From Plantago elongata (lineage: Eukaryota; Streptophyta; Magnoliopsida; Lamiales; Plantaginaceae), in the NCBI GenBank assembly GCA_036897095.1, contig JAYMSP010000530.1, forward strand, positions 1-48,300: a stretch of DNA of 48,300 bases, written 5' to 3'. The notes under the pieces were generated by a model, which saw only the letters and a list, made by a program, of their open reading frames with translations, was not told where the DNA came from and ran no database searches. Positions 32,541-43,920 of the stretch are shown in pieces (the stretch's first letter is position 1; every line of letters starts with the position of its first letter). Position numbers and translations under genes: made by a program.

Positions 32541-33944
32541 GTGAATTATCTGTGACCCGTATGATCTGGTGTAGCCCGATTGCTCGTGCAACGTGGCTTC
32601 GAATCAAGAAAACCCAGGTACATATCGCCCACGAGCACATCTGCACATGTGTGAATTGTGATCTATAAGAGTACATAATATTGTGTAGCACATGAAAACA
32701 ATGCCAGGCTCATACCACATGGAGGTGAGGAGTCTAAAGAAATGTTGATTAAACTATTTTTTGTTCTTGATAATTTATATAGAGATACTTGTATGTTTAG
32801 GAGAGTTAGTATTGTTGGAATTTGCTACCGCTATTCAAAGTGGCAAAAATGACACGGGAAAATGTACATTTTCAATCATTTTGTAAGAATATACTGTACT
32901 ATTAGTTTATGCATATCTTAATATTAGGTTATGCATATTTTAATCTTATTTAAAACTGGTGTAAATTTTCTGATCCCGATTAATACGCTATCATTAAGGG
33001 GTCAAAATGTTAATTAAATTATTTTATAATTCCTACACTAAACAATATGGTTTAGTACGGCTTATTTGTTCCTTCCCGATGTTTCGTCGTGCTTACATAT
33101 ATTCCTTTTCTTTTTCCTATTTTTTAATAATTAATTGTTATTATCAATGGCGTTAGATCGAATTGGCTTCGGTAATAGAATCGTGACATCTGTAGCAATA
33201 TTTATAGTAGTTGGGTGATGATTAATTAAATAAAAGACTATGGTTGACGCTTTAGTCATAGTATGTGGTAGTAGAATAGTTCACATGGGATGAACTATGA
33301 TTTATGACTTTAAAGTGCTGGCATTAATTATGTCTAAATAGTCGGCTTTGGTTTATTGCCACTTGCCACCTGGAGTGCAATTTTTTCATATTAATATCAA
33401 TAAATTTCCAACAAATCTTCATACAGATAACAACAAAATATTATTCATTTCGATAAATCGAACCCGTAACCTCTTGGTACTAGTCCCTTTCTTACTTATT
33501 CTGACCTTTTGATTGTGTTTTTCTTACCTCATGGTACGCATTAGAAATGAAATTCAGAAGCGGTAGTTGGAGTATTTGGTCACAAATTCCAACTGAGTTT
33601 TTGTTCTTCAGTTTTTAGATCCGGAATATATGCACCCTCATCTCTGTTGTGTGTACTGGCAATTGAGTTTATTTACATGATGCGTAACATGAAAAGGTTA
33701 CATAATGTGTATTGTTTAGAGTGAATGGCCGTACTAGACATAGCTTTTGATCAACATAATTATAGTACATGTAGTCCTAGTGATTAAATATGGTATGTTG
33801 ACCAGTAATCATGTTGAAATTGTCGGCTTAAGGCAACAAAAATCATTTATCTTAAGGTCGCTAAAATGTGAAGTAACGTGGCAATTGATGCACAGCGTTT
33901 ATGTATGTATATAACTGCCTTCTGGCCAACACGGGAGCATTTAA
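32541..33944. other. TBL 3' flank and AT-rich spacer
   Basis: The first 250 bases are probably the TBL 3' UTR. The remainder is AT-rich with no coding or structural signal I can support. Confidence 0.5.
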
Positions 33945-34197
33945 GGGACTGATTGACATGCGACTTAAATGTCTCGATTTAAATGTTTGAATAGTGATCG
34001 AAATTGTAGTGGGATTGTTAAAATTGTGTTTGGTATAGAATTGTAATTGTATAGGGTATTATAGTCTTGTCATATAGGTAGAGAAAAATGTTTTTCCTGT
34101 ATAATCATTTCAATCTTCGGTATTTAAATGCCATAACAAACACAAAATTACCGAATAAAATTCAAACGGACATTTGAATGCTACTCCAATCAGCCCC
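33945..34197. repeat. MITE-like element with terminal inverted repeats
   Basis: The left end gggactgattgacatgcga and the reverse complement of the right end (ggggctgattggagtagca) match over about 28 bases including the following ttaaatgt/tttgaatgt. The interior is AT-rich and non-coding. Length is 253 bases. I see no convincing target-site duplication, so the superfamily is open. Confidence 0.65.
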
Positions 34198-36426
34198 ATC
34201 ATCCTCCATTATTTGCACTCACGACCCACAATAAGGAATAAGTTTTAATTAGTAGATGAAATACTTGTAGAAATGATAATAATGTGCTACATATGTGTGG
34301 GGTTTCTTATCCACTGATCATTCATCGAACTTGTTTGTATCAACAAGTATGAGAGCACCAACACATGACTTGTGAATTATCATTGAAAACTGCCAATGCT
34401 TGCATATACAAGCATCGGTAATTGGTCATGCGCCTGTGTGTTTAATTATCATCGCCCATGTTAAATGGCCAATCATTTTGTTTCGGTTCCACTCCATCCT
34501 GCCGATTTTGGCCATCCCCCCGGCTTCCTTAAAATTTAATGTCAAATGTTGAAGGTCGGTGGATGGAAAAAGTCAAAAGTGATCGGGTTAGCGAGACAAA
34601 GGTGATGTTAACGAATAGATCTTTTAATGAGCTGCTTCGGTTCGGCTTGGGAATGGACTGACTCGAACGCGGTCCAAACTCGAGCAGTGGTTTGTTTTTA
34701 AACGGCAATGGGGTGACTCGATTGGTTGGAGTTGAAGCGTATTACCAACTGAGCTGTACTTTGTTGTCATGCTCGAGCATTGTTAAAGGCTTGATTAAAT
34801 TAATCAATCAAATTTTGAGCACGATCCAAGCTCGAGTGTTATTTTTTTTTAAAATAATAAAAATAATTTGAACTCTACCCTATTAATTAAAAATGAAATA
34901 TTTTACCAATTGAGATTCATCGTCACCTTACTCGCCATCTATTCCAAATACTTTATTCTTCATTTTTGCAGCCGTAGTATACCGTTCTGCTCCTCCTTCC
35001 ATTTTTTTTACCCTCAATCCTCACCCAATATTTTACATCCCTACCCTACCCAATAGTTTTTTTACTGCCATTCTGTGGATACTGGACAAAATTTACGTCC
35101 TGTAATTTAAAAACTTCATTGCTAATGTTTCATTTTGTGGAATTGTGTTTTGTGGATGATGAATGAAGACTCACCTAATGGAGTTATATTTCACAAGTAA
35201 TTATATTCTTAAAATAGGTATTAGTACAATTTTAATTTCGAACTTTATATTTGAGCATTCAGGATTGTATTGTGATATTCTTCAAGGTTGAATACTATTG
35301 GTGTCAAGCTCGAATATTTTGTACAATATTAACTTAAATTAAATTTCAAACCAAACTCAAATTAAATCTCGCATCAAGCTCGAGGAAAATTGATGCGAGG
35401 AAAATTAAGTTATCGAACCGAGCTTTAGTGCTCGGCTTGGTTAGTTAACAACCCCAAGGTAGTTTATGTGTTGGCCCAATATTGGCTGGGCATTTACGTT
35501 CTTCTGGATGGGTTCAAACTGCTACAAGGATATCTCAATATCTCTTGGACTTTATCCAATTAGAGAAGATTTGAGCCCAAGAATTCCATGGTTTGGTCGG
35601 GTCATATATCCTTTTCATAGCCTTAAATTTCGTATAGTATGGATTTATTAAAGAAATGGATGGGTAATGAATAACTAGTGTAGTAAATTCCAAGTTGGCA
35701 TAAGAGATTTGATTCCCGGTAGCCGGTCATAAAACCAAATTGGTTGTAATTTGTCCACACCAGCACAGAATAGATGACTTGACCTGGCATATGGCCTGGC
35801 CTGGCCTGCCTTGCTCAACATCATAATTTGTTTGCTTATGGCGTGGCTAACCAAAAACAGTTGGGGATCTTTGACATGGGATTAAAATATGTTTATTTTG
35901 GCTCGATTAACAATGATTTGGCCTAAAATATATTTCAAATACCCCTATTTCAATTCCATTCCAAATATAATTTCACTAAAATCCATCTAAATGCCCATTC
36001 AAATTCTATACCAATGAGCTCCATATTCTTAAACCAACTCATAATCCCTTTTTCATGTAAACAACTTGCTCCCAAACATTTATTTTGCCCCTAGCTCTTT
36101 AATCTTTTCCATATACACGTAAATGTTCACCCATTAGATTCTACATGTTTCGATTTTTTTAAATAATTTTTTACATTAATTAAACATATTAATGCACATA
36201 TTTTATAATCGGCAAGATTTTATAAATCTTACCATATACATGTCTTTGGGCTTATCTCATGGACGAATTATAAATGTCGATGCATGTTCTTCTATTGATT
36301 TAAAGTTAGAAGCTAGATAGACTCCGCAATATCGATGAAGAAAGAGTTAAGAACAGATAATATGTACACTTGTGTACGCCATGTTTTGATATATATAGAA
36401 TCAGCCGAACCCCTCAAGCAAACAAA
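34198..36426. other. Spacer with CTCGAG-rich dispersed repeat
   Basis: Between about 34640 and 35455 the words caagctcgag, gctcgagca and cggcttgg recur on both strands among AT-rich sequence, ending in gttagttaacaacccc. This is the look of a widespread non-coding plant repeat of unknown class. 35917-36022 is another MITE-like remnant. No gene is supported; short frames such as 34868-35056 are not convincing. Confidence 0.4.
35917..36022. repeat. MITE-like remnant
   Basis: The order ggcctaaaata, tttcaaatacc, tttcaattccatt, aatttcactaaaatccat, aaatgcccattcaaat, accaatgagctcc matches 42676-42780 almost word for word. The right end corresponds to the ccaatcagcccc terminus of the 33945-34197 element. 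Confidence 0.65.
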
Positions 36427-37776
36427 CACTACAACAAATTTAAGCATTAGTCACGCTTATTACGGTGACAATTATACCAAATGTTGCTAAAAGATAAACA
36501 AGTGACACTACTTCATCAGGAAGGTTTGGTGACATTTGCGCTGGTGGCATGTTGAATGAAGTGCTACTAAATCATGAATTAATGATACTCTAAGAAAGTG
36601 TCACTAGCATGGTAAAATTTTAAATTATAAAGTGATATTTACAAAATGTCACTGTAATTATAATGTTATAGTTATATAGCAATGTAGCAGGATTAGAAAT
36701 AAGTGATATTTACAAATTACTTAGGTTAGCCCAGCCCAACAGTGTAGAGTATTAGAGGCCTTGGCAATTGGAAAGAGCTACGCGACATGTTAATGAAAAA
36801 GAAAAAAGAACTCTGTGAATGGGGGCTAGGGCTATGATTCTTGCTCTCCGATCGATCTCCCGTGTGGATCCTCTCTTCCCAATTTATGAGAATTTTTCGT
36901 TGGCATCAAGAAAATTATTCTCGATCGATCATCAGCCCCTAATGTAAGAAACTCACTTGATTTAGTTCATTTCTCATATCACCTATATAGTTGTTTTTCA
37001 TATTTGTCTAATTTTTGGTACTATCTTTGACTTTGATGTTTCCATGAAATTTTATTTTTGTCTTGCGAATTGATTTTGATATTTACACTTCTGAATGTGT
37101 TGGAAGAATTACTTATATATTCCATTTTTTGTTGACTTACTGCTTAATAAATTATTTGGATATCTGGTGTTGTCTAGGCTAGGCATTTGGTTGATTTTGT
37201 ATAGTGTGATTTGGAATCTGGATGTTTTTCATAAACAATTTATGGAAGCTTATTGATCATGTCAGAGTCGGAGCCAGGTTTCGAAATTACATGTGGCTAA
37301 CTATAAATCGATGATGCATTTTAAATTATTGAAAGGTTTAATCTCATGTTTTTTTGTTTATAATAGTAGACATGTTTATTGATAAATGATACTTATGATG
37401 GTAAATATTTATAGTTGAAGTAAATAATAGCTCGTCAACTTCTATTTTTACATGAAACTCCAAATATCGAGTAATTTTGAAAGAAATTTATTTTTATTCA
37501 GAAGTATAAACATATATACTTGTCATATTAACTAGATAAACATATAAAAAAATATCTACATTACAATTAGACATGTATAATACTAGTTGTACTACCTAAG
37601 AAATTGAAAAATGGGTGTGGCTAGAGACACACCTAGTCCATATATTACCTCCACCCCTGGATCATGTTTTGTCACTATTTATTCATTATGTGTTTGTCAA
37701 TTATGATCTAGAATTATATGATACCATTGCCTTGGCATGCTGAGAGCTAAATTAACTTAGACATTACTGACCTTTA

Positions 37777-38580
37777 GTGACTACTCATGGAATCAATGCT
37801 GGCTATGTGAAAAAGCTACAAGATGTGGGAATCTATACATGCAACGGCTTGTTGATGCACACTAAGAAGCTTGTAAAATGGTATTTAACAATCTGTGTCA
37901 CCCAAATAATTAACTAGTAGTATTTATCGTACCCTAACACAACTTACTTTTATTTTATTACTTCCTTTGTGAATGTACCTTTTTACTTTTTGTGTAGAGA
38001 GATGGGGGGTAGATCCTTACCAAAGACCATGCGTATATCTTACTGTCCTTTATAATTGTCTTGACCGTCTAGCGGTGTAACTTGTGCAGTCTTCAATTCA
38101 AGGATAAATACATTTGTTAGTCGTGGGTATGAACTCAAGCTATAAGGGGTAGTTAGTACTTTAAAAAACACCGAATATATGCATTTTTAATTTGTTAGTA
38201 ACTGGTTTGTGGTTTCTGCAAATAATCAGAGTTTGACTGGATTCAAAGGGCTGTCAGAGGAAAAAGTTGATAAGATGTGAAGCTGTTGAGAAGATACTAA
38301 TAAGTTGATATGTGATTTTGATGGTTATTTTAGCTGGAGTGTACTGAACTACTAATGTTGGTTTTTTTCTGTTGGTTTCAGAAACTTTGGTTACGTTACT
38401 GGAAGTGATGCTCTTGTTAAAGTGTGTCATTATCTTCTTCAAGCTTATATTGATTATTTGTTGTCTTATTCAGTAGAGTTATTTGAAAGCTGTGTATATA
38501 CTGGTCTTGCCTTTATAGAGAAAATCAGTGGTTTGCATCACAACTGGAAGTCAAGCTCTTTATAGACTCTCACTTGAAGG
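37777..38580 (+). pseudogene. DMC1: DMC1 meiotic recombinase fragment with introns
   Basis: Four exon pieces follow the order of the N-terminal half of plant DMC1, the meiosis-specific RecA/RAD51-family recombinase. They are [20 protein letters not shown] then LLMHTKK (37789-37869); SLTGFKGLSEEKVDKM, then EAVEK after a reading break (38230-38293); NFGYVTGSDALVK (38382-38431); and RKSVVCITTGSQAL (38517-38555). Acceptors AATCAG, TTTCAG and TTATAG sit before the last three, so this is genomic DNA and not a processed copy. The break in exon 2 looks like a two-base loss that makes a stop. After QAL the homology ends before the Walker A ATPase region, and the first exon is missing. No recombinase could be made. 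It lies inside the CACTA-like element, which suggests capture. Confidence 0.8.
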
Positions 38581-39539
38581 GAAATGAAAGGGTTTAACAA
38601 TGTAGGTGTGGAAGTAGACATCATGTCTTGGGCTCATGGTGGTTCAGTATTCTTCAATGCATACATGTTATGAACATTGCAACGGTAATGCAAATGCGAC
38701 TCATTATCTTTCAAGTTGCTTACTTATTTGTCAACTGCATTGTTGTATTTGGATTGATTATATCATGAGTTATATGTTGCTATTAGATTAAGCTATTCAT
38801 GTTACCTGTTTTCAGATTTTGACATGTATTCTATATTGAGATAACTTAATTATTTACAAAGTCGAGCTTAGTCATTGTTTTCTGCAAGCAATCCAATAGT
38901 TACACTAATTTTCTTTGAAGGTATTGAAGTAAAACATAAGGGGATAATTACGTCGAATTGCTGAACAGAAGGTTTAGTTGTTAATTAGATAGCCTGCCTT
39001 TGCCTAATTGCACTTGTTTCTTGTATTTTCTTATTCTTGTTAATCATGTGTATTATTGAATTCTTTTTTTTGCAGGGATACTCGCCAGAACTGAAATTTT
39101 CAATTGAGTAGAAGCAAGTTACACCAGGATTTCGAAATGATGAGGAGCTAATTTCACATGAATTTATAGGGATGGAGGAAAGTTCAAATATTGTAACATG
39201 TTAGGAGCTTGATTCAAAGTAATTCATTAGGAGCTTGATACAAAGTAATTCATTAGCAGTTGAGTAGGAGTTCCAATCCTTTTCTTTTAGTTGGTACTTT
39301 TCTAGAGAGCATATGAGTTGTGCACATTACATGATTATGGGAATGCAAACGTCTTATTAATTTATTTTTTATTTACGAATGAATTCCGTTTAGTGTATGA
39401 ATTAGTCATGCTATATTATTTTTAAAGTAGATGAATTGTATTTAATTTTAGATTAAATAATTAATTAGTAAAATATAATTGTATTTAGTCTAGTCATGAT
39501 TAAATGACACTAATACAAGTTTACATTGAATTTCAAATG
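38581..39539. other. Interior of the CACTA-like element, unrecognised
   Basis: T-rich intron-like sequence with a strong acceptor (ttcttttttttgcag ending at 39075) followed by a short frame GYSPELKFSIE and a stop, then gagcttgattcaaagtaattcattag repeated in slightly altered form near 39205-39260. The source gene is not recognised. Confidence 0.35.
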
Positions 39540-39870
39540 TTAGCGAATAAATCTCTTTCGAAAGTGTCACATTATTGAGGAGTGACACTTTCTAATGTAA
39601 TGATATAGAGATGCAGTGACATTCGAGAAGTAAATATTATTTACAGTTACATTCTCTAATATAACTAATAACTCTTACAAGAACACTTTGTTGGTTTAAA
39701 TAACTAATGTGACATTGAAAAAGATGTCATTCTACAATACATTAATACATTATAGAATTAACCACTCTTGAAGTGATATTATAGAATTAACCATGGTGAC
39801 ACTTCATAGGAAATGTCATTGAAGTTTAATATGTCACTTAAAATAACAATTAATAACACTTTTAAAGTCA

Positions 39871-40014
39871 TTAAATCCCATGAAGCTTAATTGATAGCAT
39901 ATCTCACAATCAATTAACTTAAGTAATCAATTTTGAAATTTCAAAGCATAAATAAATTACAAAATGTATGTATAATTTATATATATATTCTCCAATCCGC
40001 TCCCTTTTTGACAT
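39871..40014 (-). other. Probable 3' flank of the WRC gene
   Basis: Short AT-rich stretch between the CACTA-like sequence and the stop codon of the minus-strand gene. No distinct poly(A) signal is claimed. Confidence 0.4.
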
Positions 40015-41805
40015 TCAAATTTGGCCGAGCAAGCTGTTCAATGATCTAGCTTTGACAATTTTAGTCCTCTTCTTTGTAACACCCAGCGGCAGCAACTTCC
40101 TGTCCTCTGATCCAAAAGATGTCTTTGTTATTTCGACACGACGTGCATTGGTTCGGAGCCTCCCTTTACCAAGGTGATGCTCACACAAAGAGTAGCCTAC
40201 CAATGTGGGCTGGCAGCACCGCCACCCTCTCCCATTCACACGACTGCAACGCGACCCCTCCATGATCACATTTCCCCTCTTGATCTTTTTCCCACCACTA
40301 CTCGTGGATTCGCTAACCTCAAATTGGATAATATCATCACATTTTAGTTTGATCCCGCCTGTTGTCCCATGCAATGTTATTTCCTTTTTTCCCTTCAAGG
40401 CATCTACAAGCTCATCATTATCTCCTTCACCCCAACTCCCTTTGCAAATTAACAAATCAGAATTAGTGTACGTATGTAATGTACGTGTTTTAGTCCTATA
40501 CAATAATAGTATGTGCAATTTGGGAGTATTAGAGAGAAGTGTACGTAATTTATATATAATATAAGTAGTTACAAATACCTTGAGCTGCAGCAGAAGAAGA
40601 AGATGGCTCATGTATCACAGTATTTCTGTTATTGTTAATCACTGCTGAATCAGCTAATGATGAAACTGTAATTGCACTCCTGAAACAGTATGTCATAATT
40701 AGCAATTAATTAACCAAACAATTAATAATTAAGTAGACTGGAAATAATTAGCTAGTGCAATTAGCTAGTCTGGAGATGGAATTGATACAGAATGAAGTGA
40801 TTTATGATCGATGGATATGAATTACTAATGTTGTTGCTGGGGGACCAGGCTTATTAATTATATATCCCCATGCTAACATGCACCACACCACATGGGCTAT
40901 TTCCTTTTCTTCTTTATATATAAAAGAAATACAATAGCAATTCTCAAACTAACATAATTTTTTAAAATAAAATGAAAAATACAACACAAATTAACTTTGC
41001 TACTATTTCTACAAAGTAATTAATATATCATGAGATTCAAACAATATAATTAACATCGGATCAACAGTTGTGTAATGGTACTACTTGTTTCTAAACTGCA
41101 AAGGATCGATTTAAAAACCGCATACAAAAAGAAAAGAAAAGGAAAGGAAAGGAAAAAGAAATAAAGATATACTTATATCATGAGTCATTCATTTTTCATT
41201 TTGTTTTAAATTGTAAGTATGGATCCATCCTTTATTCGATCCTTACCTAATATTATGAGCGATAGTCTTGTTTTCATCATCCACCTTGTATGTCTCATCA
41301 TCATCATCATCATCAATTACCAATTTCTGCAAACAAAAACATAAATATATATATCATTAATTAAGATTAAAACCCCAGCTACTAAATAATCATCTAGCAT
41401 TATTAAGTAATAATCATGTTGAAGCATTAATTCAAAGCAATGAATAAGTGCAAGTAAGCAATTTTATTTGGGGTGCAATTTAAAAGTAGAGCTGTATTAT
41501 TATGGTGCTTGGTGCTACATTTTTTGAAAAAGTCATACTCCATATACTACTACTATATTATATGGGTGTAATTAACTTTTGTTAAAATTCAAGAAATAAA
41601 AAAATAATTCTGTAACAAAAAAGAACACACGTTTAATTAGTACCTTGTCTTGTGGAAAGAGTAGCCATGTCTTGATTATGGAGCGAATCGCCATGATATG
41701 ATCGAAAGGTGGATCAGAAGGTCGCCTGAGCTGGGGATCTGAACGGCGAGAAGACGACGATGAAGAAGAAGATTGATCTACAAGGAAACGCTTTCTGATC
41801 CTCAT
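40015..41805 (-). CDS. WRC-domain protein, 4 exons
   Basis: Minus-strand exons 41805-41644, 41326-41247, 40679-40579 and 40439-40015 join through canonical GT..AG introns without a frame break into 255 residues. The start MRIRKRFLVDQ is typical of small plant WRC proteins. It is followed by a Ser run (12-19), IIKTWLLFPQD, an Asp run (59-64) and a Ser-rich linker. The WRC zinc finger is at about residues 175-206: GSRCSRVNGRGWRCCQPTLV then GYSLCEHH, giving C179-x9-C189-x10-C200-x2-H203. Basic stretches flank it (KKIKRG; TKKRTKIVKARS). WRC motifs occur in GROWTH-REGULATING FACTORs and in a separate group lacking the QLQ domain; no QLQ is present here, so it belongs to the latter. A nuclear, DNA- or protein-binding role is inferred; no target is known from sequence. 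Start and all junctions look intact. Confidence 0.88.
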
Positions 41806-42540
41806 TTTTTTCTCTTCTTCCTTTCTTTCTCAAACTCGAGAAAATTGAAGATGTGTGAGTTGTGTGGTGTAATTGTAATGAATGAAAATGGTGCAATAAT
41901 AATACTAATAGTAAGGAATTGAAATTGTATATGGAAGGAAGACTGGTCACGATGAATACATGTTTGGTTGTTTTGTGTTGTGTTGTGTTGTGTGTATGTA
42001 TGTGAGTTTTGTTTGTTAGCCTGCCTGCCTGCCTGCCTCTGTAGAGCTAGAGAGATATCAAAGTGTTGTGATTTGTTGCACCAGAGAAGGGAAGAAGAAG
42101 TAGAGACACAGTTTCAACACGCACAATGTGTGTGTGTTAATTTGTCTTTTTTTTTTTCTTTTAGAGAGGGGGAAACTAAAACTAGTTGTGTTGTGTTGTC
42201 TTGTGTTGTGTAACAAAAGGAAGAGAACAAATTAAGGTGGAGGAGTTCTTGAGGCTTACTGGCACGTGTGAAGGGTATTGAGGCACGTACGAATTAATAT
42301 GGGTCAGAGTGGGTGACCGGTTACCTGGGTTCCAAACCTACGGAATGCGACAGGGTGGATCCATGGAGCACCAACCCAACCACCTTAGCTATCTAGCTAG
42401 CTATCCATTTGCTTGCCGCTGCTGCTTATTCTGTCTTTTAATTTCAAGCCGACTCCCAGATACACTATATACAACCTCTGCAACACTACAAGTCTACAAA
42501 CCACCTTCTTTAATGACCGTCCCATTTCCAATCAAACATA
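41806..42540 (-). promoter_or_regulatory. Upstream region of the WRC gene
   Basis: On the minus strand the 5' leader is AG/CT-rich next to the ATG. Further up are a (TTGTG)n-like run at 41972-41996, a (GCCT)4 run at 42020-42037, a T run near 42149 and further TGTTG repeats at 42186-42209. No firm TATA box is chosen. The block 42300-42540 shows no feature. Confidence 0.4.
42020..42037. repeat. (GCCT)n microsatellite
   Basis: Four to five consecutive GCCT units, directly visible. Confidence 0.85.
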
Positions 42541-42675
42541 TATATATACTCCCTCGTTCTAAAATTTCTAAAATTTATTTATCTATTTTATTTAATAAAA
42601 AGCTACCTTCTACTTTATTTAATAAGCGGTTTGACCAAGTATTTAAATACCCTCATTTAACTCGATAAAAAGTAA

Positions 42676-42780
42676 TTTGACCTAAAATACACTTTAAATA
42701 CCTCCTTTCAATTCCATTTCAAACACAATTTCACCAAAATCCATCCAAATGTCCATTCAAATGTCATGCCAATCAGCCCC
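42676..42780. repeat. MITE-like remnant
   Basis: Nearly colinear with 35917-36022 (ttgacctaaaatacacttt ... aatttcaccaaaatccatcc ... gtccattcaaatg) and ending in gccaatcagcccc, the terminal repeat of the 33945-34197 element. The left terminus is missing. Confidence 0.7.
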
Positions 42781-43384
42781 TTACTATTTCATCTATTTTA
42801 TTCAGTCTATTTTTCAATTCATTATCACCTCTCCTTCATACTTTACTAGTACTAACCCGTGACGATATCACAGTATAATTACTTTTAATAATATATAGAA
42901 AAAAGATAATAAAATAAATTGTTTGAGAAAATAAAGTAATCATGTGAACAATGTTGGTCGTGGTATTCATATGTAGTCCCACTTCATACAATATTACATC
43001 ATTAGGTATTTGTTTATGATAACTATAGAAAGTGTAGAAGTATGGTCCTACCGAACCCGACTTGTTAAGTAGTAACATGTACATGATTTTTTTAAAACAA
43101 TTAGATACAACTAAAATAAAATATAAAAGTATAGAAACAATATATAGGTTTGTTCCCATCAACTTCTCGCAGTGGTATATGGTCACACAACCACACATAC
43201 AATAATATAATACAAACATAATTTCACATGGTACGGTTGTGTTTACCAACCCCTCAAAAACCCCACAGTGGTATGCGTCACCCCACTCAATACACAAAAA
43301 TTATTATTCTACAAACGTAATTTTACATGCTATTGTTGGTTTTTTTCCACTCCCTCCCCTGGGTCCGTTAAGGATAAATAAAGT
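42781..43384. other. AT-rich spacer
   Basis: The long minus-strand frame here has no recognisable domain and AT-driven composition. I do not support it as a gene. Confidence 0.5.
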
Positions 43385-43915
43385 GATAGGAGAGAGCTTC
43401 CCCACCTAGAGAGTATCTGCCAGACCTCATCTCCCGCCCGACCCTTCTTGGAGATCAAGATCGAAGACAGTTTCCCCAACTAGAGAGTATTAGCTGATCC
43501 CCTGCCATCAACTCTTTATGGATATCAAGAAAGTAGAGAGAAAATCAAAAAGAGTTTAGCCGTGTAGAGAATATCAGTTGAACAACCCCCCTGGTCACCA
43601 GGCTCGTGAAAGGGATCAAGACAGTTAAGAAGATTGAAGTTTCCCCGTCTATAGAGTATATGTCAGAGTCCACCTCCCGACACATCATGGAGATCAATAG
43701 AGTACATAGAAGATCGAAGACAATTAACAACCCCCCGGGGCATCTGACTCGTTATGTAGATCAAAAAAGTAGAGCGGAAATCGAAGAGAGTTTTCCCAAC
43801 TAGAGAGTATCAACCCCCCGCCCCATTATTATGGATCAATAAAGTACATAGAAGAATAAAGAGGGCTCCCCGCCTAGAGAGTATCTTCAGGGCTCCCCGC
43901 CTAGAAGAATAGTTT
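43385..43915. repeat. Degenerate tandem array, units of about 70-90 bp
   Basis: Six to seven copies of a unit with the order ttccccacctagagagtat, a C-rich part (cctcccgcc or aacaacccccc), tcatggagatcaa, agtacatagaagatcgaagaga. Copies start near 43393, 43468, 43552, 43637, 43722, 43790 and 43865 and vary in length. The last copies shorten to ggctccccgcctagaga repeated. Confidence 0.8.
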
Positions 43916-43920
43916 TTTCA

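Larger units (their letters stand above)
36427..39870. mobile_element. CACTA-type (En/Spm) transposon-like element carrying captured gene pieces
   Basis: The left end is CACTACAACAAATTTAAGCA, the diagnostic CACTA terminus, followed by attagtcacgcttattacggtgac. Subterminal motifs built on gtgacatt, gtgtcact and aagtgacact recur in 36450-36720 and again, at similar density, in 39540-39870, as expected for En/Spm ends. Between them I see no transposase but gene-derived sequence: a leader-like block with a GTAAGAAACTC donor near 36955, DMC1 exons at 37777-38580, and an acceptor TTTTTTGCAG ending at 39075. The matching right terminal ...TTGTAGTG is not found, so the right boundary is approximate and probably eroded. 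Confidence 0.55.

Noticed and set aside
39640-39720. Possible right CACTA terminus (cactttgttgg)
   Set aside because: It does not match the reverse complement of the left end (TTTGTTGTAGTG) and subterminal repeats continue beyond it.
42836-43297. 153-codon minus-strand frame
   Set aside because: No recognisable domain, AT-driven composition and no splice or promoter context. The start and end look arbitrary.
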